Shown here piece by piece: positions 34,591-41,997 of a stretch of 64,000 bases of DNA (position 1 is the first letter of the stretch; each line of letters begins with the position of its first letter). The notes beneath the pieces were generated by a model. That model searched no databases, was not told the origin of the DNA, and saw nothing but the letters and a program-made list of their open reading frames with translations. Source of the stretch: JBCCEJ01 sp039030335. GTDB taxonomy: Bacteria > Pseudomonadota > Gammaproteobacteria > HK1. A program made the translations under genes and the position numbers. The DNA lies in assembly GCA_039030335.1 (NCBI GenBank), contig JBCCEJ010000021.1, positions 8,749 to 72,748 of the forward strand, in the 5' to 3' direction.

Positions 34591-35814
34591 CTACAGCGCG
34601 CCGTTGTCTTTCAGGGTTCCGATGTCGCTCTGAGACATCCCGAGCCAGCTTTTCAGGACCTCGTCGGTATGCTCTCCAAGCAGCGGAGCCGGCTCCAGTT
34701 TTACGTCGTTCGCTGACATGTTGACAGGCCACGCCGGCATCTTGAACTCGCCGCGGGTCGGGTGCTCGAAACGCTGGAAGATGCCGCGGTTTTCGAAGTC
34801 CGGATTGTTGTAGAGTTCCATCGTGTCGTACACCGCGCCACACGGCACCCCCGCTTCGCCGATCTCCTGCATGGCTTCAGCCTTGGTCCGTTGACTGGTC
34901 CACGGTACGAGCATTGCGTCGATGATCTCCCGGTGTTCGTATCGGGCGACAGCGGTTTCGAAGCGCTCATCGCCGATCAGTTCCGGATGACCTATCACTT
35001 CCAGCAACCGATGCCACTGCCGTACGTTCGCGCGGTTGCAATAGATGTACACGTAGTCGTTGGACCCACCGCCTTTGCACGGATACAGGCCCATCGGCGC
35101 ATTGCCTGAGGCCAAGACTCCGGCGCCCGCGCGGCCAGCGGCCTTGCCGGTCGCGGCCTGGGTTGAGTAAGCAAGGCGCGAGTACTGCAGCATCGCATCT
35201 TGCATGGCCACCTGAATATGCTGGCCCTCGCCCGTTGCCTGTCGCTGATAGAGCGCCCCGAGGATGCTGATCGCGAGCAGCATCCCGGTGCCGGTATCGC
35301 CCAACGTCGGCCCCGGCTTCAACGGCAAACCATCCGGCTCGCCCGTTGTGCTCATAACGCCGCCCGAGGCCTGCGCGATCATGTCGAAGGACAGGAACTT
35401 TGCATACGGACTTCCAGATGCGAAACCCTTCACCTGCGCGTAGATGATGTTCGGATTGACTGCCTTGATCGTCTCGTAGTCGAGGCCCAACCGTTCGATG
35501 ACGCCGGGTGCGAAGTTCTCCAGCATGACGTCTGCTTCGGCCGCCAGCCGCTTGACGAGGGCGACCCCTTCCGGAGACTTGAGGTCGCACGTGAGGCTCT
35601 TTTTGTTCGCATTGAACAGCAGAAAGTAAAAAGCGTCGGTCTTGCCGTCTTCAGAACCCGCGAGCCGTCCCTGGTCTCCACCTTTGGGGTTTTCGACTTT
35701 GACGACTTCCGCGCCGAGCCAGGCCAGTGCCTCGGTGCACGAAGGGCCTGCTTCGAACTGGGTCAGATCCAATACGCGAACGCCGTTCAGCGCGGTCGAT
35801 TTCGACTGGGTCAT
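34591..35814 (-). CDS. Formyl-CoA transferase-like class III CoA-transferase
   Basis: 407 residues. Its N-terminus (GVRVLDLTQFEAGPSCTEALAWLGAEVVKVE) and NKKSLTCDLK are close to oxalate formyl-CoA transferase, and the catalytic Asp is in GPTLGDTGTGM. The end APLLGEHTDEVLKSWLGMS is standard. With the oxalyl-CoA decarboxylase at 59928 it could form an oxalate-to-formate pathway, but the two are 24 kb apart. It converges with the ThDP lyase and is divergent from the thioesterase. Confidence 0.88.
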   Translation of the reverse strand: MTQSKSTALNGVRVLDLTQFEAGPSCTEALAWLGAEVVKVENPKGGDQGRLAGSEDGKTDAFYFLLFNANKKSLTCDLKSPEGVALVKRLAAEADVMLENFAPGVIERLGLDYETIKAVNPNIIYAQVKGFASGSPYAKFLSFDMIAQASGGVMSTTGEPDGLPLKPGPTLGDTGTGMLLAISILGALYQRQATGEGQHIQVAMQDAMLQYSRLAYSTQAATGKAAGRAGAGVLASGNAPMGLYPCKGGGSNDYVYIYCNRANVRQWHRLLEVIGHPELIGDERFETAVARYEHREIIDAMLVPWTSQRTKAEAMQEIGEAGVPCGAVYDTMELYNNPDFENRGIFQRFEHPTRGEFKMPAWPVNMSANDVKLEPAPLLGEHTDEVLKSWLGMSQSDIGTLKDNGAL

Positions 35815-36023
35815 GGTCGGTTGCTCCTGTCACCGTTCGCGCGCCAATCCTTAGCTTCCACCAAGATCCGACGGCACTGGCCTCTGCTTCACATTCACCT
35901 ATACTGACGGGCCTCCCGGGCGCATTACAATGATGCAATGACCGTGCTCGTCCGCGCCGCCGGCGCAAATGCCGCGACATGGCGGTACGCGCGCGATGTA
36001 TTTTGAGCGCCCGATAACCCCGC

Positions 36024-36899
36024 ATGATGACGGAGTCCTGTACAGAAATGGCGTCGCCCGAGTTCGTCGAAACCTACCGCGGCCATGTGCCTGCGTGGCA
36101 TTGCGACACAGTGGAACATTTCACTGTGGCCTATTACTTCGAGCGCCTGGAGCGCGTGACCGCCAGATTCCTCTCCGCGCACGGCATCCCATTCGTGGGA
36201 CGGGATGCGCCACGCTCGACCGAGTTCTACGTGCGCTATTCCCGCGAGTTGAGGGCGTCGGCCGGCTTTTATGTCGAATCGTGCGTGTTGGCTCACGACG
36301 GCCCGCGTTTGCGGCTGGGTCATCGCATCGTCGACGTCCAGGATGGCGCCGTCTGTACGACCGTTGAACAGACCCTCGAGGGTGCAGCACTCGAATCGCT
36401 GCGCGCGGACGTGGCGGGCACGTGGGATGGCCCGGACCGCGATGAACGCGTGGTGCCGTCGACGGGCGTCGGCTGGGTGCGAAGCGTAACCGACGTGCTG
36501 TTGCCGGACGACACGGACATAGACGGCGTGATGCGACTGTCTGCCTATATCCACCGCTTCTCAGGTTCCGGTAATCACCTCATGACGGAGTTTGGTTGGA
36601 CGGCAGCCTACGAGAACGAGCAGCGTATCGGGTTTTCGACCTTCGAGTTCCAACTGCTGATCGAGGTACCGCCACGCCTTGGCGATGCCATCGACGGACG
36701 CGCATGTGTTGCCCGCATCGGCAACTCGTCCGTTCACATCGTGCATCAACTGATGGACGCTTCAACGCAGCGCGTGGTAGCGACGCTGCATCAGTTGGGT
36801 GTACATCTGGACAAGGACGCGCGGCGCCCGTCCGCCATTCCAGCGCCGATCCGAGACGCCGTCGCGCAGTTCAACGCCACCGGTGCTGACCATAGCTGA
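36024..36899 (+). CDS. Thioesterase-like protein with two hotdog domains
   Basis: 291 residues. The first half has WHCDTVEHFTVAYYFERLERVTARFL, the pattern of a 4HBT hotdog helix with the acidic and His residues in place. The second half repeats the fold with GNHLMTEFGWTAAYENEQRIGFSTFEFQLL. Fused double hotdogs act as acyl-CoA thioesterases. Placed after the CoA-transferase cluster, it could release products from CoA. It is 50 bases upstream of the gamma carbonic anhydrase gene. Confidence 0.72.
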   Translation: MMTESCTEMASPEFVETYRGHVPAWHCDTVEHFTVAYYFERLERVTARFLSAHGIPFVGRDAPRSTEFYVRYSRELRASAGFYVESCVLAHDGPRLRLGHRIVDVQDGAVCTTVEQTLEGAALESLRADVAGTWDGPDRDERVVPSTGVGWVRSVTDVLLPDDTDIDGVMRLSAYIHRFSGSGNHLMTEFGWTAAYENEQRIGFSTFEFQLLIEVPPRLGDAIDGRACVARIGNSSVHIVHQLMDASTQRVVATLHQLGVHLDKDARRPSAIPAPIRDAVAQFNATGADHS

Positions 36900-36949
36900 G
36901 GGGCGCGCGAGCACCGCCCAAGACACGGTTTCAGGCCGAGGAGAAACGC

Positions 36950-37474
36950 ATGGCGATATACGCGCTGGACGGTCACGTTCCGAAGCTGCATAACCGTGTG
37001 TTCGTAGCCGACGCGGCCACACTCATCGGCCGCGTGACGGCTGGCGAGGGCTGCAGCTTCTGGCCCGGTGTGACGGTGCGGGCCGACAACGACTTCATCA
37101 CGCTCGCGACGAATACGAACGTACAAGACGGCGCCGTGCTGCATGCCGATCCGGGCTTTCCGCTGCGTATCGGCTCGAACGTAACGATCGGCCATCAGGC
37201 CATGCTGCATGGGTGCACCGTCGAAGACGGCGCGTTGATCGGTATTCAGGCGGTCGTGCTAAACGGTGCCGTCATCGGTCGTAACTGCCTGGTTGGAGCG
37301 GGTGCGCTGGTGACTGAAGGCAAGACCTTTCCGGACAACTCTCTCATCATCGGTTCGCCGGCCCGGGCGGTACGGGAGGTCAGTGCGGAGATGCTGACCA
37401 AGATGCACGCGGACAACGCCTATTACGTTGACCGCAGCGATCACTACCGTCGTAACTTGAGCCGGGTGGATTGA
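36950..37474 (+). CDS. Gamma carbonic anhydrase-like hexapeptide protein
   Basis: 174 residues built of left-handed beta-helix hexapeptide repeats (GRVTAGEGCSFWPGVTVRAD..., IGSNVTIGHQAMLHGCTVEDGALIG). The metal-ligand His residues sit at LHADPG and GHQAMLHGC as in Cam/CaiE/YrdA-type proteins. GAGALVTEG and GSPARAVRE near the end are family marks. Activity as a carbonic anhydrase is possible but many homologues lack it; a link to CoA chemistry, as in CaiE, is also possible. Confidence 0.88.
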   Translation: MAIYALDGHVPKLHNRVFVADAATLIGRVTAGEGCSFWPGVTVRADNDFITLATNTNVQDGAVLHADPGFPLRIGSNVTIGHQAMLHGCTVEDGALIGIQAVVLNGAVIGRNCLVGAGALVTEGKTFPDNSLIIGSPARAVREVSAEMLTKMHADNAYYVDRSDHYRRNLSRVD

Positions 37475-37495
37475 CCCGCGGACCGCCGCCTGCGC

Positions 37496-37819
37496 TTATG
37501 GGCGCAAGCGCGACTGGCGCTGTTCCCAACGCTCTGCGGCCGTCTGTTCGAGTTGTTCAACAACCTCGGGCGGCAGCAGCCAGAACAAACCGATGACGAG
37601 GCCGAGCAGGACCGCCGAGGCGAGCCAGTTCACGCGCACGAGCAGAATCTCTTTACGGTCGAACTTCCGCGGCTCGATGATGACCTGCATGTCCCGGAAG
37701 TTCAGCAACCGGCGCGGGACGCCAAGTGAGCGCCGGTAAGCGTTGAGCTTGAGCGTCGTATGAATGATGAAGCCCATGCATGCGATCACCAGTGCAGCGG
37801 CTGCTTCGTACATCGTCAC
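37496..37819 (-). CDS. Small hypothetical membrane protein
   Basis: 107 residues with two hydrophobic segments: YEAAAALVIACMGFIIHTTL near the start and WLASAVLLGLVIGLFWLLP near residue 75, followed by a charged tail (TAAERWEQRQSRLRP). I do not recognise a family. It is the last gene on the minus strand before the gamma carbonic anhydrase gene and may belong to the preceding catabolic run. Confidence 0.55.
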   Translation of the reverse strand: MTMYEAAAALVIACMGFIIHTTLKLNAYRRSLGVPRRLLNFRDMQVIIEPRKFDRKEILLVRVNWLASAVLLGLVIGLFWLLPPEVVEQLEQTAAERWEQRQSRLRP

Positions 37820-37884
37820 GGCGGTGTCGCCTGGCGCTCGCGCTTCTCAGCGCCAGACCCGTCGACCGCCCGCGGCCAGGTCGA

Positions 37885-38289
37885 TCACGAGGTTGCGTCG
37901 GTTCGCCGAATCCATTCGAGCTGCCGGTGTTCGCGACGGCCGTCGCGCGTGCGAACGGGTGGGCGCAGGATCAGCCGTTCGCCGACGAATTCGACTTCCC
38001 GTACCTGGTCTCCACCGATTCGGTCGGTGTCTACGCTGCCGTCGACGCGGGTGATGAGGTGCTGCCCATCGTATTGGTACTGCCCGGTGTAGGTACTGTA
38101 CTCGCGGACTTCGCCCGGCGGCATGTCGACCCGTCCATCGGTTAGAACGCACATCATTCGCCCGTTGTCATAGAACGCGACCAACCCGCGCGGCGTGGGT
38201 CCAAACGGTGCCGGCATCGGCGTGCCTTCGTCATCCCAGGCGGATGTTGTATCGAGCTGCCAGGAGCCGGTGAGATCGGGATTCGACAT
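37885..38289 (-). CDS. Lipocalin-like domain protein
   Basis: 134 residues from the ATG at 38289, which has AAAGGAAA upstream; the longer frame to 38424 has an unrelated leader. The sequence LTGSWQLDTT...PRGLVAFYDNGRMMCVLTDG...REYSTYTGQYQYDGQHL fits the bacterial lipocalin-like family (GxW near the start and a YTGxY segment). Such proteins are small beta barrels that bind or modify hydrophobic ligands. It follows the VOC proteins on the same strand. Confidence 0.72.
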   Translation of the reverse strand: MSNPDLTGSWQLDTTSAWDDEGTPMPAPFGPTPRGLVAFYDNGRMMCVLTDGRVDMPPGEVREYSTYTGQYQYDGQHLITRVDGSVDTDRIGGDQVREVEFVGERLILRPPVRTRDGRREHRQLEWIRRTDATS

Positions 38290-38386
38290 GATCAGATTTT
38301 CCTTTGTGTGCCACGCCCATCGGGCCACCTCGCGCGCCGCGCTGTAGGATGCCGACGTCGCCCCTGCGAAGACGGACCGAGAGTCT

Positions 38387-39247
38387 CTAGAGGGTCTCGG
38401 CAGTGAGGTGAATCTGGAGTTCACCGCCGAACGTCACGGGGTCCATCATCAGCACTCGCCGTCCGCGCAGGCCTGTCACCGGGCCGCCCGCGAGCACGGG
38501 CCAGCCCGATCGCCTGAATTCCGCCCATATGCGGTCCACGTCGTCGATCGCGAGCGCGATGTGCGCGACGGCGGCCGAACGGTGTGGGGCGTCTGGCGCG
38601 CGCGTTGGCTGCGTCGTCGCACCGGCTTTCGGGTGAACGGTAAAGCGGTTGGTCAACGCGACCGCGGCGCTGTCGCTCGTGACGAACTGCACCCGCACGC
38701 CGCCTGACATCTGTGGAGTGCGCGTGTGATAAACCGCACCATACTTGTCTGACACGAAGGCCTCCGTCACCTGGAGGATGTCGGTGACCCGCTCCGTCGT
38801 ACCGGCCGCGCAATGGCACTGGCTTTCGAGCTGCGCAGCAATGGCCTCGGGCACGTCGCATTCGACGCTCACATAATCCAGGGAGATGATCCCGTCGCCC
38901 GTCGCCGTCGGAGTCTGTCCCGCGCCCTGCGCGGGGTTGCGTGGCGACCCGTCGGCCGAGTCGCCGTGAGTTGGCGCGACGCCAAACGGAGCCGGGAGTC
39001 CCGCGCCGGTCATGTCCGACGATCCGGCCGCGAACCGAACCATGCCGACGCCCGGTGGTGCGCCCGGGTCGGACGCGCTGGCCGCATGCACGACCAGCTC
39101 GGCCGAGCCCGCATCGAATCTTCCCGCAGTCGGCCTGCCAGCGTCGTCATCGAGCCGCGCCAGACCGAGTGCTTCATGGAGGAACCGGCAGGTCGTCGGC
39201 ACGTCCAGCGTCCTGATGCCAATCTCTTCGATATGCCCCAAGGCCAT
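38387..39247 (-). CDS. VOC family protein (glyoxalase/extradiol dioxygenase-like)
   Basis: 286 residues with paired beta-alpha-beta-beta-beta modules. GHIEEIGIRTLDVPTTCRFLHEALGL starts the first, and VAHIALAIDDVDRIWAEFRRSGWPVL with GRRVLMMDPVTFGGELQIHL forms the last. Metal ligand placement cannot be settled by eye. It lies three bases from the second VOC gene, so the two are cotranscribed. Substrate unknown. Confidence 0.78.
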   Translation of the reverse strand: MALGHIEEIGIRTLDVPTTCRFLHEALGLARLDDDAGRPTAGRFDAGSAELVVHAASASDPGAPPGVGMVRFAAGSSDMTGAGLPAPFGVAPTHGDSADGSPRNPAQGAGQTPTATGDGIISLDYVSVECDVPEAIAAQLESQCHCAAGTTERVTDILQVTEAFVSDKYGAVYHTRTPQMSGGVRVQFVTSDSAAVALTNRFTVHPKAGATTQPTRAPDAPHRSAAVAHIALAIDDVDRIWAEFRRSGWPVLAGGPVTGLRGRRVLMMDPVTFGGELQIHLTAETL

Positions 39248-39250
39248 GTT

Positions 39251-40183
39251 TCAAAGTTCCTCGCGTTGAACCAGATGCATCAATACGCCTTGCGTCGTGG
39301 TTGGATGGACGAAGCCGATGAGCGAGCGTCGGGAACCGGGGCGGCCGTTTCGATCGATCAGACGGTAGCCGTTGTCGGCCAGCGTCGCGAGCGCCGCGTC
39401 GATGTCGTCGGTCTTGAACGCGAGGTGATGCAGTCCGGCGCCGTAGCGCTCTATATATCGGGCGATCGCGCTGCGGTCACCGCGTGTGTTGCCGGCGGCG
39501 TCGTGCCGCGCCGCGTCGGCCGAGACGCTGACACTGATGTCCTGCAGAAACTCGAGTTCACAGTCTCCAGCGGTGATGAACGTGACGCGCAGACTGCCGC
39601 GCAGTTGCATCGGATACGCGGCGAAGCCCGGCAGCGCCTGCTCTGAGACGATGTTGTGGCCGCGCGTTTCCCACTCGCTGTCGACCTGTTCACTTTCGTA
39701 CGGGCATTGGAGGGTATCGACGAACACATGTCGCGCCCGGGCGTTATCAGACGACGCAATGCCGAGATGATCGAGACGTTCAACCAGCGGCGATGCGCTG
39801 CGCGGCAGCTCGAGCGGCTGCGTGAAGCGTACGTCGACGCCGCACGTCGCGTCGCAGAGCAGGCGTGCCTGCGTGCGTCCGTCGAGCCCGGCCGTCGCGT
39901 GGCCCGTCGCCGGTCCGGCCAGGCCGGACGCGTCGGCATCCAATTGTGGTGCGTCGCTCGCAATGGCGATGTGGTGGACGCCCTTGCGCGATGAGTCGCC
40001 AAGCGCGGCCGAGCCGTGGTTGAAGAACGCGAGCGCGGTTTCGCCGATCGATATCAATGGCACGTTTTCGCGCTCGAAGGAGGCTTCGGCGCGGTGCAGG
40101 CCAAACGCCTGCTCGAAGAAGCTGGCGCTCGCGTCGGCGTCGTCGACCGCCAGGGCGATGTAGGCTAGGGCCGGATTGGGCAT
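39251..40183 (-). CDS. VOC family protein (glyoxalase/extradiol dioxygenase-like)
   Basis: 310 residues. LAYIALAVDDADASASFFEQAFGL, VHHIAIASD and LHHLAFKTDDIDAAL are strong VOC module starts with His ligand positions, giving two or three modules. The final part GVLMHLVQ is typical of methylmalonyl-CoA epimerase-like members, so an epimerase role is possible. It pairs with the VOC gene at 38387-39247. Confidence 0.78.
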   Translation of the reverse strand: MPNPALAYIALAVDDADASASFFEQAFGLHRAEASFERENVPLISIGETALAFFNHGSAALGDSSRKGVHHIAIASDAPQLDADASGLAGPATGHATAGLDGRTQARLLCDATCGVDVRFTQPLELPRSASPLVERLDHLGIASSDNARARHVFVDTLQCPYESEQVDSEWETRGHNIVSEQALPGFAAYPMQLRGSLRVTFITAGDCELEFLQDISVSVSADAARHDAAGNTRGDRSAIARYIERYGAGLHHLAFKTDDIDAALATLADNGYRLIDRNGRPGSRRSLIGFVHPTTTQGVLMHLVQREEL

Positions 40184-40289
40184 GGTCTACATTCCGAAGA
40201 TAGTCGAACTCTTGAAAGCGGGCTCGAGCAGCAACTCTGTGCCCCGTGAACCGCCACGGTCTTCGCGGGTCCGCGCACCGGTAACGGGG

Positions 40290-41183
40290 TCAGGTCCAGT
40301 CGCGGACATCGAACTCGGCTACAAAACCCAGGCGCTGCGCTGCGCTGCGTAGATCGTACAGCGGGGCGTGAGGACTCGTCTCCCAGATTGCCGGGTCCCG
40401 CAATGGTGGCAGATCCCCACCGAGGAAACGCTGCAGCCGTTCGAGTGTAGGCTCTGGTGAGAGTGTGACGGCACTGGAAATGAAGAACGCCTCGAATGAC
40501 CCTGGGGCCATGTCGAGCTCGAGGCCGAGCGCAAACGCGCGTGCTACATCGCGTGGGTGTACGTGATGCCACACGGCACCGCCGGCCGCAGGCTGAGCCC
40601 CTCCGGCAGAACCTGGTACGTAGGTGTCCGGGTCGCGCGCGCGCGCCTCAATTTCGATCCGCGACTCGGGGTGGGCGATGAATACCGGTCGAATGGCGAC
40701 GGTACTGATCCCGTGGTGCGTAAACGACCGGGCGATCTCTTCGCCGAGCTTTTTGCTGAGCGCGTAGGGGTCGGTAGGCCGAAGCGGATGGCTTGTGTCG
40801 ATCGGCAGGTAGTCAGGTGCGATCATCTGGCCGGCCAGAACCGTGAAGCCGACGACCGAATCGCTCGAGCAGAGGACGACTTTGCCGGCGCCGGCCGCTT
40901 GCGCCGCGGCGTACACGTTCCACGTGCCGGTGACGTTGATGCGCATGATGTCGGCTGCAGTGCCGGAGACGATGTTCGGAATCGCGGCGATATGCACGAC
41001 TGCATCACAGCCTTTGACCGCCGCGTGAACGAGGTCGGCGTCCGTGATGTCACCGGTGAACCAGGTCAGGTCTGCGGGGCCGGCTTTGAGGTCCAGGCCG
41101 TGAAGTGCATAGCGGCCGCTCAGCAGCGCGGTCGTCTGAGTCCCCATCAACCCGGCTGCTCCGGTGATCAGCACACGTTCCAT
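40290..41183 (-). CDS. NAD-dependent epimerase/dehydratase family protein
   Basis: 297 residues from the ATG at 41183 (GGAG upstream; a TTG at 41207 is less likely). The Rossmann TGAAGLMG motif is followed by SSDSVVGF with the catalytic Ser and YALSKKLGEEIA with the Tyr and Lys. WHHVHPRDVARAFALGLE is a typical late motif. It resembles sugar-nucleotide or sugar-acid epimerases, but could act on other hydroxy compounds. It lies in the minus-strand catabolic run. Confidence 0.82.
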   Translation of the reverse strand: MERVLITGAAGLMGTQTTALLSGRYALHGLDLKAGPADLTWFTGDITDADLVHAAVKGCDAVVHIAAIPNIVSGTAADIMRINVTGTWNVYAAAQAAGAGKVVLCSSDSVVGFTVLAGQMIAPDYLPIDTSHPLRPTDPYALSKKLGEEIARSFTHHGISTVAIRPVFIAHPESRIEIEARARDPDTYVPGSAGGAQPAAGGAVWHHVHPRDVARAFALGLELDMAPGSFEAFFISSAVTLSPEPTLERLQRFLGGDLPPLRDPAIWETSPHAPLYDLRSAAQRLGFVAEFDVRDWT

Positions 41184-41251
41184 CGTCTGGTTCTCCACGT
41201 CGTTCAAGGCGTCTCGCCCGCCTGCCGTGCGATAGCGCGCGGTGGTCGCTG

Positions 41252-41884
41252 CTAGCTGGCCGGGTTCCGATTGGCGTTCAGGTAGTTGATGACGTCGTCG
41301 CTACGGACAATATCGGCGTATCGCCTGCCGACATCGCGTAACGTGTCTGCGTGGGGCTGCGGCTCGTTGTCACTGCAGCAATCGTCGACGATCATCGTGC
41401 GAAAGCCGTATTGAAATGCGTCCACGACCGACGCGCGGACGCAGCCGCTGGTCACACAGCCCGTAACGGCCACCGTGTCGATCTGGTTCTTGACCAGAAA
41501 ATTGGCGAGCGGTGTCTGGAAGAACGCCGATGCGCCGGACTTCTCGAAGACGAAATCGTATTGGAGATCGGCTATGCGCGGGTCCAGCTCAGCTGCGCGT
41601 GACGCCCGGATCAGATCGCGGGGCACCGCTGGAACCTTCCAGTACGGCGCGCTCTCCGGGTTCTGGTAGGCGACGTAGCAGCTGGCTACCGGCACCTCGC
41701 GGGAACGGGCTACTTCGAGCACTCGCGCGGTATTGGCGAGTGCACCTTCCATCATCGGGCCACCGCCCATCTGGAACTCGTCGCTGGTGAATCCGAGCTG
41801 AAAGTCGACCACCAGTATGGCGAGCCGTTCGCCAAATCCGATATCGAGCTCCCCGTAGCCTTTGCTGTGATAGTCGGGCGTCAT
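41252..41884 (-). CDS. Isochorismatase-family cysteine hydrolase
   Basis: 210 residues from the ATG at 41884; the longer frame to 42049 would run into the oxidoreductase. The catalytic triad is visible: Asp in ILVVDFQ, a Lys in PYWKVP and Cys in VTGCVTSGCVRASVVDA. FEKSGASAFFQTPLANFL is the family substrate-loop motif. Such enzymes hydrolyse N-carbamoylsarcosine, nicotinamide, or similar amides. It follows the molybdopterin enzyme by about 110 bases. Confidence 0.85.
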   Translation of the reverse strand: MTPDYHSKGYGELDIGFGERLAILVVDFQLGFTSDEFQMGGGPMMEGALANTARVLEVARSREVPVASCYVAYQNPESAPYWKVPAVPRDLIRASRAAELDPRIADLQYDFVFEKSGASAFFQTPLANFLVKNQIDTVAVTGCVTSGCVRASVVDAFQYGFRTMIVDDCCSDNEPQPHADTLRDVGRRYADIVRSDDVINYLNANRNPAS

Positions 41885-41997
41885 GGTGCAGTTCCGTACG
41901 GCGCGTCGTGGCGGCACAAAGCCGCCGGCGTTAGAGCGTGTCCAGCCACGCTGGCGGTGCGCCGGAATGCGCGCCGTGTCGAATGGGTTTCGCCCGG

